NCBI GenBank assembly: GCA_002794775.1 | Contig: NBAY01000062.1 | Location: forward strand, 186,001-250,000 | DNA: 64,000 nucleotides | DNA from: Porodaedalea pini | Lineage: Eukaryota > Basidiomycota > Agaricomycetes > Hymenochaetales > Hymenochaetaceae | Direction of reading: 5' to 3' | Shown here: positions 9,441 through 22,100 of the stretch, one piece after another | Layout of the letters: every line of letters begins with the position of its first letter | Position numbering within the stretch: position 1 is the first letter of the stretch | The notes under the pieces: generated by a model | The model's database searches: none | What the model was told of the DNA's origin: nothing | Seen by the model: only the letters and a program-made list of their open reading frames with translations | Program-made: the position numbers and the translations under genes

Positions 9441-12400
9441 TTGGATGCACATATCGTTATCAACACGAATGCAGCGGACGATGACGTCGCAGATGGTATT
9501 GTTGCACTCGATCAAAACGTAAACGATGACCTCGCTATGGGTGCCCCGCCAGGTGCTCCCAGTGCTATCGACACGACGCCTGGGATGCCGCCTCCCCCGC
9601 CGGGCATGCCTATTTTTCTCCGCTGGCGAACCTTCGAGTTCGCGGATGCCGCCAGAGGTACTCGCGCAAAAGTCCCATAAGTGGATCCAGATGCAAAACA
9701 AGCGCTATGGCGAGAAGCGCAAAGGTGGATTCGTTGATACTAGGAAGCAGGTGTGCCTTTGTTCCATTGGTAAGTGACATGCAACTTGAGCGCTGACGAG
9801 GCATGTTCTGTTGTCTACAGGATCTTCCGCCCGAGCACGTTCGCAAGATTTTAAAAGATTATGGAGACACGAGTAACCGCACGTTCCGTAATGATAAGCG
9901 TGTACATCTCGGTGCGCTCAAATACGTCCCCCATGCGGTCATGAAACTGCTCGAAAACCTCCCGTATCCCTGGGAGCAGGTCCGCGAAGTGCATGTCCTC
10001 TACCATATCACGGGTGCAATCACTTTTGTCAACGAGATTCTGCGTGTCATTGAGCCGATGTATCATGCTCAGTGGAGCTCCATGTGGCTTGCTGTGCGTC
10101 GCGAGAAGCGCGACCGTCGACACTTCAAGCGTATGCGCTTCCCACCCTTCGACGACGAAGAACCTCCTCTCGACTATGGGGACAACGTGCTGGATGTCGA
10201 GCCGCTGGAAGCCATTCAACTTGACCTGGATGAGGAGGAGGACAGTGCTATAATTGATTGGTTTTATGACCCGAAGCCATTGATTGACACTCCGCACGTC
10301 AATGGACGAAATCTTCGGACCCAACGGCGCGGACGAGGATGAATTCGAGCTACCAGATGAGGTTGAGCCATTCCTCTCGGATAAGGATTTGGAGAACGAG
10401 AGCACTGCGGACGGTATTGCCTTATGGTGGGCGCCGGCGCCTTACAGTCGCCGCTCGGGACACATGGGCCGCGCGCAAGATGTAGCATTGGTGAAGAATT
10501 GGTACTTGGAGCACTGCCCACCGAACCAGCCTGTAAAGGTTCGCATGTCGTACCAGAAGCTACTCAAGTGCTTTGTTCTCAACGAGCTGAAGACGACGCC
10601 GGAGAAGCCGATGACGAAAAAGAACCTGTTCCGTCAGTTGAAGGCGACGAAGTTTTTCCAGACCACAAAACTGGACTGGGTGGAGGCTGGTTTGCAAGTA
10701 TGCAGGCAAGGATACAACATACTGAACTTGCTCGTCCGTCGCAAGGTATGATCGTTGGGAAAGCTGCGTTATATCATTTTGACTTCCAATCCTTCTAGAA
10801 CTTGAATTACCTTCATCTCGATTACAACATGAATCTGAAGCCGGTAAAGACGCTCACGACGAAGGAACACAAAAAGGCTCGCTTTGGAAATGCATTCCGT
10901 GAAACTCTTCGCCTCACGAAGCTCGTCGTCGATGCGCACGTCCAATTCCGGCTTGGCAATGTGGATGCCTTCCAACTGGCGGATGCATTGCAGTATATCT
11001 TCGCACATATCGGCGCGCTCAGCGGCATGTACCGTTACAAGTACAAACTTATGCGTCAGATCCGGACGTGCAAAGATCTCAATCATCTAATCTACTATCG
11101 CTTCAATACGGGACCTGTTGGTAAGGGCCCAGGCTGTGGGTTTTGTGCTCCAGGTTGGCGAGTGTGGCTCTTCTTCATGCGTGGAGTTGTACCGCTGCTT
11201 GAGCACTGGCTCGGAGACTTGCTTGCGCGTCAGTTCGAGGGTCTCAGCAGCAAGGGCATCGCAAAGCCGGTCACGAAGCAGCGTGTCGAATCGCACAATG
11301 ACTTGGAATTACGCACTGCCGTGATGCACGATATTCTTGATATGATGCCGGAGTCGATCAAGCAGAACAAGGCGAAGACTATCTTGCAGGACTTGTCAGA
11401 AGCGTCGCACTGCTGGAAGGCAAACAGTACGTCGTTTGGTTGAATCTGGACTTTGCGTACTAAGCCTTATTCTACAGCTCCATGGAAGGTCCCGGGCATG
11501 CCGACTGCAATCGAGAACATCATCCTGCGGTACATCAAGAACAAGGCGGACTGGTGGTGCTCGATTGCGCACTACATTCGCGAGCGTGTCAGGTGCGGTG
11601 CGACTGTCGACAAGGCTGTGGTCAAGAAGAACATAGGGCATCTTACTCGACTGTACTTGAAAGCTGAGCAGGAGCGTCAGCATGGTTACCTCAAAGATAG
11701 TCCTTACGTTAGTGCTGAGGAGGCCGTTGCGATCTACACATCGACAGTCCACTGGTTTGAGAGTCGGAAATTTGCTCCCATCCCATTCCCGTAAGATTCA
11801 ATTAACTACGTCTTTCGGTGGCTCTCACTGATGTTCCCATACAGTCCCCTTTCGTACAAGCATGACGCGTACAGCGTCAAAGGTCATCTTAACGAATCTC
11901 AGCGTGAGGAGCTTGCTCTCATTGAGCAGGCGTATGACAATCCACACAAATGTATGTTCTTTTTCTAATTGGTCGTAGGGTGTAGCTAATTGATTCGCGT
12001 GCAGGTCTGTCTAGGATCAAGCGTCTCTTGCTCACTCAGCGAGCCTTCAAAGAGGCAGGCATTGAGTTCTTCGACACATATGACAAGCTCGCATATCTTG
12101 ACCAGTTCTTATTCTTTGAGGCTGACAAGCGCGGGTTATTCCCGGCGTGGATCAAGCCTGTGGACACTGAACCTCCTCCCCTTCTAGTGTACAAGTGGTG
12201 CCAGGGTATCAATAACTTGATGGACATCTGGGAGACGAGCGAGGGCGAATACGTAGTGATGATGGAGACTGTACTGTCGAATCTACGAAAAGATTGACCT
12301 GACCCTTCTCAACCGTCTGCTTCATCTTATTCTCGACCATAATCTTGCGGACTATATCACAGCGAAGAATAACTGTGTTCTCACCTACAAAGATATGGCA

Positions 12401-12990
12401 CATACGAGCATATACTGCCTTTGTCTTCCAATACTATGGTCTTGTCCTCGATCTTCTCATCCTCGGCTTGCAACGCGCAAGTGAAATGGCGGGTCCCCCA
12501 CAACTGCCCAATAATTTCCTGCGGTACCGTGATTCTGCGACCGAGACACGCCATCCAGTCCGTCTCTATTCTCGTTATGTTGATCGTTTGCATATTTCAT
12601 TCCGCTTCACCGCCGAAGAATCACGCGACCTTATACAACGTTACTTCGACGCGAATCCGGATCCAACAAACAACAATGTTATTGGATATGACAACAAGAG
12701 ATGTTGGCCGCGGGATTGCCGTATGCGCCTGATCAAGCACGACGTCAATCTAGGTCGAGCTGTGTTCTGGAAGGTGAAGGAGAGCCTGCCTCGTTCTTTG
12801 ACGACGATTGAATGGGAAGATCCGTTTGTTAGTGTCTACTCCAAAAACATCCCTCAGCTACTCTTCTCGATGAGCGGCTTCGAGGTGCGCATTCTGCCGA
12901 AGATTCGGACGATGAGTGGAGAGCAGTTCTCGCTCAAGGACGGGGTGTGGAACTTGACCAACGAGCAGTTGAAGGAGCGTACTGCACAAG
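9441..12990 (+). pseudogene. PRP8: Prp8 spliceosome core protein, decayed copy (array A)
   Basis: Prp8 is the largest U5 snRNP protein and scaffolds the spliceosome catalytic centre. The copy begins with a Pro-rich N-terminus (PGMPPPPPGMPIF, 9580-9620). It continues with WIQMQNKRYGEKRKGGFVDT and [15 protein letters not shown], and reaches the large domain ([18 protein letters not shown]) before ending at about 12990. Introns are kept at 10746-10798, 11427-11477, 11791-11844 and 11952-12004 and look functional, so the copy arose from DNA, not from mRNA. Damage: a frameshift at about 9655; loss of about 140 codons at about 10305; a 42 bp in-frame deletion at about 12089; frameshifts near 12275 and 12415. 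The RNase H-like and Jab1/MPN C-terminus is replaced by NOT1. Identification is firm because long stretches match the highly conserved family. Confidence 0.93.
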
Positions 12991-13791
12991 CCTTCCTCTG
13001 CATCTCCTGCGCAACATCAAGTTCGAGTCCATTCCAGAGATGGGCCCGATCCCTCCCATCCTATCCGACTTCTCCCTCATCCTCAAAAATGGTGATCTTA
13101 GAGGCTATCTGGACCAGTGCCCTTTGAGCCGCATCTTGCAGACCTCCCTGGCTGCACTCAAAGATCGTCTGCGCCTGCCCCTGGTATTGCGACAGGCGAA
13201 GAGACGTACAACATTTCGCTGATGAACGCGGTTGTCATGTACGTTGGTGTTTCCTCGGTTGCTCAGGTCAAGGCTCGGAGCGGCACATCAACATTCGTTC
13301 CGACGGACCCAGGCGTAGTCGCTCTGACCTACCTGGCATACAATCTAGATCCTGAAGGTGCGTCTGTTATCTTCTTTTACACAATTTGCGATGACTGGCC
13401 CAGCCCATCATATTACTTCCAGGTCAACACCACTTGATTGGTTCGATGATTCTCCACCTTCGCTACCCGAATGCGCATACGCACTGGTTCAGCTGCCTCC
13501 TATTGTACCTGTTCAAGCAGGCGAAGGACGATTGTTTCCGTGAGATCATGACTAGGGTGCTACTGGAGCGCTTCATTGTGCGTCGTCCCCACCCGTTGGG
13601 AGCGCCACTTACGTTCATTGAGCTCCTGCGCAACCCCAAGTACGACTTCTGGGACAAAGAGTTTGTGCGTGTCGCACTGGAGGTCACGCTCATGCTGGAT
13701 AATATACATTGCAGTCTTCTCATCACTTGCCCTTGCTTGTACTGATAGATCATCTGTTGTGCAGGTTGCTCGCAGTGTGTTTCAACCATAA
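12991..13791 (+). pseudogene. NOT1: NOT1 (CCR4-NOT scaffold), C-terminal part fused to Prp8
   Basis: NOT1 is the scaffold of the CCR4-NOT deadenylase complex. After Prp8 residues ERTAQAF the reading changes to a NOT1 C-terminal sequence. It shows [12 protein letters not shown], then ETYNISLMNAVVMYVG and ALTYLAYNLDPEG, then an intron (13357-13422), then LRYPNAHTHWFSCLLLYLF and RPHPLGAPLTFIELL (conserved RPHPWG..FIEL region). The last exon VARSVFQP ends at a TAA at 13789-13791, probably the natural stop. A frame change near 13190 and a damaged last 5' splice site (about 13700) make it non-functional. The Prp8-NOT1 join has no intron at the junction. Recognition rests on the conserved C-terminal block and is strong. 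Confidence 0.82.
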
Positions 13792-14092
13792 CCATAGATT
13801 AAATAATGCTCATCAGCTGTGATATTTTTGTGTTGCTTTCTTTGGTTTTTGTTCTTTGTCGGTACTCTCAAGCTCTCTTTCTTCTACTGCACATTGTATT
13901 GTATCAAGTATTGTATTTAAAAACAAAGAGTAGTGACGATTTTTTTTCTATTGACTCTACAGAAATTTCTTCAAGAATGTGTCTTACTGACGCGACGGCG
14001 TTGATCCTCTTACTTTAATACTTACGCGTGGGGTTACCTCACTGAGGCCGGATCTACTCAAAGTTCGACCTAACAAGTTTGTGGCTTGTGGA
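13792..14092. other. Between the NOT1 and eIF4G pieces, no gene seen
   Basis: AT-rich sequence after the NOT1 stop that may be its 3' flank. Short frames only. Confidence 0.5.
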
Positions 14093-14236
14093 CACATGGA
14101 CGTCTACTTCAGTCGCATGAAGGAGCTTGTGAAGAGCAGCAACGTGTCGTGTCATATGCAGTTCATGTTACAGGTGTGTGCGTTCTGCTTCATAGCCTTT
14201 CGTTGAGCTGACTTTCTTGGACAGGATGTAATTGAA
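14093..14236 (+). pseudogene. eIF4G MIF4G-domain fragment with intron
   Basis: The frame HMDVYFSRMKELVKSSNV..MQFMLQ, a 51 bp intron (14174-14224, GTGTGT..ACAG) and DVIEL together match the end of the MIF4G domain of translation initiation factor eIF4G (pattern YFxRMKEL..SRMQFMLQDVIEL). This is the fourth housekeeping-gene fragment in array A with the same orientation. It is cut after DVIEL by the MITE at 14237. Only about 30 residues are present, so the call is good but not certain; another MIF4G protein is possible. Confidence 0.6.
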
Positions 14237-14414
14237 CTTGAGGCAGTGGGCCATTGGGATGGCAAGCTATGATTACTGTTTTCTGTGTCTTTCATTTTAT
14301 ATAAGAGGACTAAAGCTTGCAAATCATACTAAAACATTATTCTCATTGGTGAATTATTTGGTATTCAGTAAACAGTAATCGTAGCTTGCCATCCTAATGG
14401 CCCACTACCTCAAG
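14237..14414 (+). mobile_element. MITE, complete (178 bp)
   Basis: Terminal inverted repeats of about 44 bp begin cttgagg and end cctcaag, with few mismatches between arms. It is the same length as the copy at 38531-38708. No coding capacity. It separates the eIF4G fragment from an inverted Prp8 fragment. I see no clear target-site duplication. Confidence 0.85.
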
Positions 14415-15890
14415 TAACATTATATAAGGTCGCGTGATTCCTCGGCGGTGAAGCAGAATAAAATATGCAAACGATCAACATAACGAGAATAGAGACGGAC
14501 TGGATGGCGTGTCTCGGTCGCAGAATCATGGTACCGCAGGAAATTGTTGGGCAGTTGTGGGGGACCTGCCATTTCACTTGCACGTTGCAAGCTGAGGATG
14601 AGAAGATCGAGGACAAGACCATAGTATTGGAAGACAAAGGCAGAGAACTGCAGACCGCAGATCATCCCGTATGTGTTCGTATGTGCCGTATCTTTGTAGG
14701 TGAAGACACAGTTATTCTTCGCTGTGATATAGTCCGCAAGATTATGGTCAAGAATAAGACAAAGCAGACGGTTGAGAAGGGTCAGCTCAATCTTTTTGTA
14801 GACCTTCAAAAGTACGGTCTCCATCATCACTATGCATTCACTCTCACTTGTCTCCCAGATGTCCATCAAGTTGTTGATACCCTGGCACCACTTGTACACC
14901 AGAAGGGGAGGAGGTTCGGTGTCCACGCTTGTCAGCCTCAAAGAATAAGAACTGGTCAAGATATGCGAGCTTGTCATATGTGTCGAAGAACTCGATGCCT
15001 GCCTCTTTGAAGGCTCGCTGAGTGAGCAAGAGATGCTTGATCCTAGACAGACCAGCACGCGAATCAGTTAGCTACGCCCTACAACCAATTAGAAAAAGAA
15101 CATACATTTATATGGATTGTCATACGCCTGCTCAATGAGAGCAAGCTCCTCAAGCTGAGATTGGTTAAGACGACCTTTGACGCCGTACATGTCATGCTTG
15201 TACGAAAGGGGACTGTACGGAAACATCAGTGAGAGCTATTGAAAGACGTAGTTTATTGAATCTTACGGGAATGGGATGGGAGCAAATTTCCAACTCTCAA
15301 GCCAGTGGACCGTCGATGTGTAGATTGCAACGGCCTCCTCAGCACTAATGTAAGGTCCATCTTTAAGGTAAGCATGCTGATGCCCCTGCTCAGCTTTCAA
15401 GTACCGTCGAGTAAGACGCTCCAAGTTCTTCTTGACCACAGCCTTGTCGACAGTCGCACCGCACTCAATACGCTCGCGATCGTAGTGCGCAATCGAGCAC
15501 CACCAGTCCGCCTTGTTCTTGATGTACCGCAGGATGATGTTTTCGATTGCAGTCGGCATGCCCGGGACCTTCCATGGAGCTGTAGAATAAGGCTTAGTAC
15601 GCAAAGTCCAGTTTCAACCAAACGACATACTGTTTGCCTTCCAGCAGTGCCATGCTTCCCACAAATCCCGCAAGATAGTCTTCGCCTCGTTCTGCTTGAT
15701 CGACTCCAGCATCATATCAAGAATATCGTGCATCACGGCAGAGCATAATTCCAAGTCATAGTGTGATTCAACATGCTGCTTCGTGACCATCTTTGCAATG
15801 CCCTTGCTGTTGCGACCCTTGAACTGATGTGCAAGCAAGTTTCCAAGCCAATGCTCAAGCAGTGATACAATTCCATGCATGAAGAAGTGA
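14415..15890 (-). pseudogene. PRP8: Prp8 fragment D, inverted relative to array A
   Basis: On the minus strand this reads from [19 protein letters not shown], through the [15 protein letters not shown] region and [20 protein letters not shown], to [15 protein letters not shown] and AEESRDLI, where the MITE begins. It corresponds to roughly 500 residues in the middle of Prp8. Introns are kept at the same places as in the array A copy. It carries the same 42 bp deletion as copy A (after FDTYDKL) and the same 29 bp deletion as copy C (after EADK), the latter shifting the frame. The upstream end at about 15890 joins sequence that is not Prp8. Confidence 0.9.
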
Positions 15891-16108
15891 TAAGCATGCT
15901 TCCCCAACACATGCATGTACAGGTAAAGAGGAAAGAGGACACGTCTAGCAAGTGGGCTCAAAATGATCGACACATCACGAGTCCAAGTCAGCTCTTGATG
16001 CGCCTGCTTGCTTTCATGCAATCACCACCACCACTGCTAACAACTGTTGCTGCATCTCTCTCCACCATGCTTGCTTGCGTTCTCAAAAATCTTGAGTTGT
16101 AGGCTATA
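15891..16108. other. Junction between Prp8 fragment D and Helitron copy 1
   Basis: A minus-strand frame continuous with the Prp8 piece ([20 protein letters not shown]) covers 15890-16021, but it is not Prp8 and I do not recognise it. The left end of the Helitron must lie here or slightly further right. It cannot be placed, because the second Helitron copy does not reach its left end inside the window. Confidence 0.35.
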
Positions 16109-19100
16109 ATGAATCAAGGCACAAACCACTGGCTTCAAAAGCCTCTTAAAGACAACAAGAAAGCAATGGCTGTTCAAGAAAGGTGCGAGGTATCTTCCCC
16201 ACTTCAACACGGTAGTGTAACTGATAGTGGCTCATCTACTTATAGGTTTGACCTTGAATGGTCTGACCCTAGAAGGTCCTGCCCTGGAAGGCTTAACCCT
16301 GGAAGGTTTGACCCTAGAAGGTTGCAAATACAATATAAAGACCCTGGAAGGTCAGAAAACATATATGAATGCTCAGGAAGGCTTGACTCTAGTAGTTCAT
16401 ACAAATCAGAGAACACATGTCTTTGCAAAAAAGATAATGATTTAAGTAGTTCTGTAATTAGATCTGAGTTTTCTGACATGAAAGGTATATATTTTGGAGG
16501 TGCTAGAAATTCTGGTCCAAAAACACTAACTCTTGCTGATTTATTGCCGTTTGTGAACTCTTCACACCATTCTCTTAAGAAGTTGTAATCAGACTATTCT
16601 AAGCAAACAAAATTTACATTTCATCACTGTATAGACTTAAAGAACTCTACTCTTATTGAGCACAGTTCTATTGTATGTACTTTGCCTTGCAATAAACTGA
16701 TACAGAAACTCAATGGTACAGCTCTTCAAGATATACATAGTATGTTTGGTATATATGGTATGAGCAAAGCTTCTGTTAAAAACCTATGTTTATCTCTTTT
16801 ATCACATCCAAGCTACACATCTAACTCTGATATTTGTATTGTTTTCTCTCCAAAATCATTGAAGCCAAGGAAGACAGCACTAGTAGATACTTCCTTTAAC
16901 TTACAATATGGTACTGAGTATAGCTTTCCACCTTCCCCTCCCTCAAAATCCTTACTTGAGACAATCATTAATAATTGGTGCAAAGATACTAATGCTGATC
17001 AGATCTCAGAAGCAGGATGTGCAATATGTGGCCAGATAAAAAACAAGAAAGAATTACAAGACATCAGAGAAGTAGGACAGTATTTGCACATATTAGATCC
17101 TAATGTCTCACAAATTCATGGAGTTAGTCACATTGAAAGATCTAAAAGCAGTGATTTAATTTGTGAGATACAGGGCCCTGTTATAGATAAAAGTTGTCAC
17201 TTTACTTGTAATGTCTGTTTAACTAAACTTTCAAAGAGAGAAATTCCTACAATGGTACTTGCTAATGGTACTTGGGTTGGTGAAGTTCCTCTGGAACTAC
17301 AGGATCTAACATATGCTGAAAAGATTCTTATTTCTTGTGTTAGACATAATAGATTTGTTGTTAGAACCTTTGCTGGAACCAGTAAAATGAGAGCAAATAT
17401 TGTATCATTTGAGACACCTATTCCTAAAGTATATGATGTCCTCCCTCCTCCAAAGGAAGAGTTTCAGGAAGTGCTTGCATATATACACACTGGACCATCT
17501 AGACCAACAAAGGATGAACTTAAACATATACCTCTACTTGTTAGAAGATACAAAGTGACTTCTGCACTGGAATGGCTAAAGCTCAATTATATAGACTATC
17601 AAGATCTTGAAATTTCTTATAAAAATATTGCTAGTTATGAAGATGGTGAGATTCTATGCTCAATTGAATATGTCAGTCAATCTGATGGCTCAAATTTAAA
17701 TCTAGAGTCAACTGCTGTAAATGAAACAGAGAGTGAAGAGGGAGTAACTTCTGGAGAGCGTCCATTTATTGTATATGGAATTACTGGTAAAGATATTATA
17801 GGCAAAAAATCAAAGGAACTAGCAGCTCTTTCTTTACAGGCACTTGTTCAAGGAAATACTAAGAGTGTAATGGCTATTGGAAGGTCTGAGAATCCACAGA
17901 GTATATACAACAACCCACAACTCTATCCTAAGATGTTTCTATGGTTATTTCCTTATGGCCTAGATGGTGTTTGCAATACTAGAGACAAGATAAAGATAGT
18001 TTCTGCAGCTCAGTGGAAGAAATGACTTCTTATGTATCATAATAAAAGGTTTCAGCTTGATCAACACTTTGTCCTAGCTGCATTTAATCAAGAACAAATT
18101 AAGCAAGCTACCACTGGAGGTTTCTTAATGACTAAGAGAAAAAACTTTCAGAATATTGTTGACAGAGTTTTGAAAATTGATATACATACTCTACAGCAGC
18201 TTTCTGCAAGATTAAGTGCAGGAGAACATGTCACACCTGAGTTAGAAGAGGAAAAAGAGTGTTTTGAGTTACTTAACAATCTTGATCATGCTGCATATAA
18301 AGTAGATGGGTCTTTGACATCCAAAAGACATATGAGGAATGAAATTTGGTCTCTAATGTATCAAGAAGGTGCACCAAACTGGTTCATTACATTGTCACCT
18401 GCAGATATAAAGCATCCTATCTGTTTATATTTTGCTGATACAAATGAAGAGTTCAAGCCTGAGATAAAGACAGATGATAAGAGAATGAGACTTATAGCTA
18501 ATAATCCTGTTGCTGGCAGTTGCTTCTTTCATATGGTAGTTAGTCTATTTATAAAACATATACTGGGTTTAGATACTGATCATGATGGTTTATATGGAAA
18601 GACAGCAGCATACTATGGCACTGTTGAACAGCAAGGACGTTTGACACTTCATTTACATCTTCTACTTTGGATTAAAGGCTCACCAAGTCTTAGAGAAATT
18701 AGAGACAGAATGACAGAACAGTCTGAGTTTCAGAAAGAACTTATTGCATATCTTGAGTCATGTCATACAGGTGATTTCTTAACAGGCACAAAAGATAAGA
18801 TAATAGAGACTGTTCAGCAAGCTTCTCAAGATACTTTCTATTGTGATCCTACTCAAGTTTTACCTGAACCTGTACCTCAAAACTGCAATAAGAATTGTCA
18901 ATTCTGTTCTGCTTGTACTCAGAATTCAAATTGGTGGGATAAATTTAAGTATATGGTTGATGATATTTTATTAAAATCAAATACTCATAGATGCAGGAGA
19001 GGAAAGTGTATTGATAATGATAAACACAAGACATGTAAAGCTCGTTTTCCAAGAGAGCTCAGTGAAGAAACTAAAGCTGATTTAAATACTGGTGCAGTAA

Positions 19101-22100
19101 AATTCAAGAAGACTGAGCCATGGATTAATACTTTTACACCTATATTGTCATATCTTCTGCGCTGTAATCATGACATCACCTGTCTTCAATCAAGCACAGC
19201 AGTTAAAGCAATTACATGTTATGTGACTGATTATATCACTAAGCCCTCACTTAAAAGTCATACAATATTTGATGTAGTAAAAGGTGTGTTTGAGAGACAA
19301 AGAGAGTATATTCAAGGTGATGCTAACTCTGCAGAGAAAGGAAGAAAAATCATTACTCAGATGGTCAACTCAATATCTGCAAATCTTGAAATAGGTGCTC
19401 CTATGGCTTCACACTATCTTCTTGGACATCCAGATCACTACACAAGTCATAAATTTGTTACTTTTTATTGGTGTCCTTATGTTGCATTTACAAAATCATT
19501 TTTTGAAGCTGAGTCTCATGTACCTAAAGATCCAGATTCTATAGAGAATCCTGACAATGAAAATGTAAGTCTTATAAGAAGAGGTGATGTAATTCATGGA
19601 TATTCTTACATTGTAGACTATATCTGCAGACCACCTATTTATAATAATATCTCTTTATATGACTGGATCAGACTTGCTCACAAAGCTAAGTTACAAAAGT
19701 CAAGTCAAATCAAACCAAATCAAAGCTTTATAAGTAATGTATCTATTATGGACATCAATGAAGACCTTTCAAATGATGAGCTTGGAGATTATGAAGTTGA
19801 TGATGATCAATATGATAGGCATTTTTCTAGCTCTGCATCTACTATTTCTGATCAACCAGATGAAGCTAATGATGAACTTGATATACTTGATAAAGAAGAG
19901 GATGAGCCTGCAATAACAAGAACTGCATCACTTCATAAGTTTACAGATGATCATCCACAGTATACTTCTCATGGTGTCAGTCTATCTAATGAGAAAAATG
20001 CACTAGTACCTAATTTTATAGGAGGTATCCCAAGACCAGACAAAGGAGACAGAGAATACTACTGTGCAACTATGCTCACTTTCTTTAAACCCTGGAGACA
20101 AGCTTCTGATCTCAAAGATTATAATTCAACTTGGGATGATGTTTTTGAGAATTATTCTTTCTCAGATACTCACAAGAAGATTATCCATAACTTTAATGTC
20201 AAGCATGAGTATCAAGATGCAAGAGATGATTATAGTCTCCAAAGAAAGCTTGATAATATGGAATCAACTTCTGTATGAGACAATGAAGGTGCTTTGGAAG
20301 AGCTTGACTTACAGGATCATATAGATGAAATCATCAATAATAAAGACCTTAAAAATTCTAGTAGTACTGACTTCTTTTCTGAAGATTCAATAAATCTTGT
20401 TTCATCATTCAGAGCAAACATATTAAGACAGATGGAGTCTGTGATTCAAAGTTCTGGTTGGAATGATACTCCAAAAGATGGTATAGTGCCTTTACAGCAT
20501 TCAGATATATATCATATTCCTAAAGCATCTAGATCTCAATGGACTGCATTACTTAAGAATATGAGAGAAAAGATACTTCATGATAGGAGAGAAGCTATAC
20601 CCTGTAAAGATAATAATAATAATAATAATCATGTACAAGTAAAAAATGATGTAAGAATTTTAGATGCCTCATATCTTACTGACAATCCACTAAGAGTTAA
20701 AGATGTAGATAAGAACTTCATGTCTGATATTATTAGTTCTTTCTCACTGAACAGTGAACAAGAGAAAGCTTTTAAAATAATTAGCAATCATGCTTGTACA
20801 GATAATCCTGAACAGCTCAAGTTTTATCTTGGAGGAATGGGTGGAACAGGAAAATCTCAGGTTATTAAGGCACTCATTGAACTCTTTAAACTAAGAGGTG
20901 AATCAAATAGATTTGTTGTTGTTGCTCCTACTGGAAGTGCAGCTGCTTTGCTAGGTGGATCTACTTATCACTCTCTGCTAGGATTTAGAGAAGTATCAGA
21001 TGAGAAAGGAAGTGATTTAAGTATATCTTCACTGATTGATATTAGATCAAAATTAGCATCTGTAAGATATATATTTCTTGATGAGGTTTCCATGCTATCA
21101 TGCAATGACATGCAAAAAATATCTGCTAGATTGGCAAATATATTTAAAAACTCTGAGCAACCCTTTGGAGGTATAAATATGATTTTTGCTGGTGACTTTG
21201 CTCAGCTACCTCCTGCTCATAATACTAATACATTATATAATAGTACTTTGGGCACAATTGTAGATTCTAAAGCTACTAAATGGAAGCAAGAGGCTGTTTT
21301 AGGTAGAATCCTCTGGCATCAGATAAATACTGTAGTTATTCTTAGACAAAACATGAGACAGAAGACTCAGTCAGAGCAAGATACAAAACTTAGAGCTGCA
21401 CTTGAGAATATGAGATATAAGGCATGTACTGATAATGATATAAGTTTTTTAAGAACTCTAATAGCTGGTAAAACTTTAGATAAGAAAGATGTATCTAGAA
21501 AAGAATTTAGAAATGTATCAGTAATAGTTGGACTAAATCTACAGAAAGATAAACTTAATGAAGTTGGTGCAGAAAGATTTGCAAGAGATCACAATCTTCC
21601 ACTATATACATTCTACTCTATAGACACAATAAACAATGATTGTACAGATCCTAAGAGACCAAGTAGAGGTAGACCTAAAAAGCAAGGATTTGTCAAAGGA
21701 ATAATTCAACCAGAACTCCAAAAAATACTTTGGAATCTACCTCCAACTTGTACTGAACATAGACCTGGAAAACTAAAGCTTTGTATTGGAATGCCTGTTA
21801 TGATAAAAAGAAATGAAGCAACTGAATGCTGTGTAACCAATGGTGCTGAAGCAACTGTATTTGGATGGGATGCAATTGATCTACCAGATGGAAAGCAGGC
21901 TATTGATGTCCTTTTTGTAAAGTTAAATAATCCACCACAGTCTATTCAACTACCAGGCTTACCACTTAATGTTGTACCTTTATCTAGACATTCTCTTAAG
22001 ACAAAATGCCAGCTCATAAAAAATGGAGAGTCTGTAACAATCAGTATCAATAGAGATCAAATATGTATTTTACCTAACTTTGCAATGACTGACTATGCAT

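Noticed and set aside
14465..15010. Plus-strand frame of 181 codons opposite Prp8 fragment D
   Set aside because: It is the antisense shadow of a Prp8 fragment, whose minus-strand translation matches the conserved protein.
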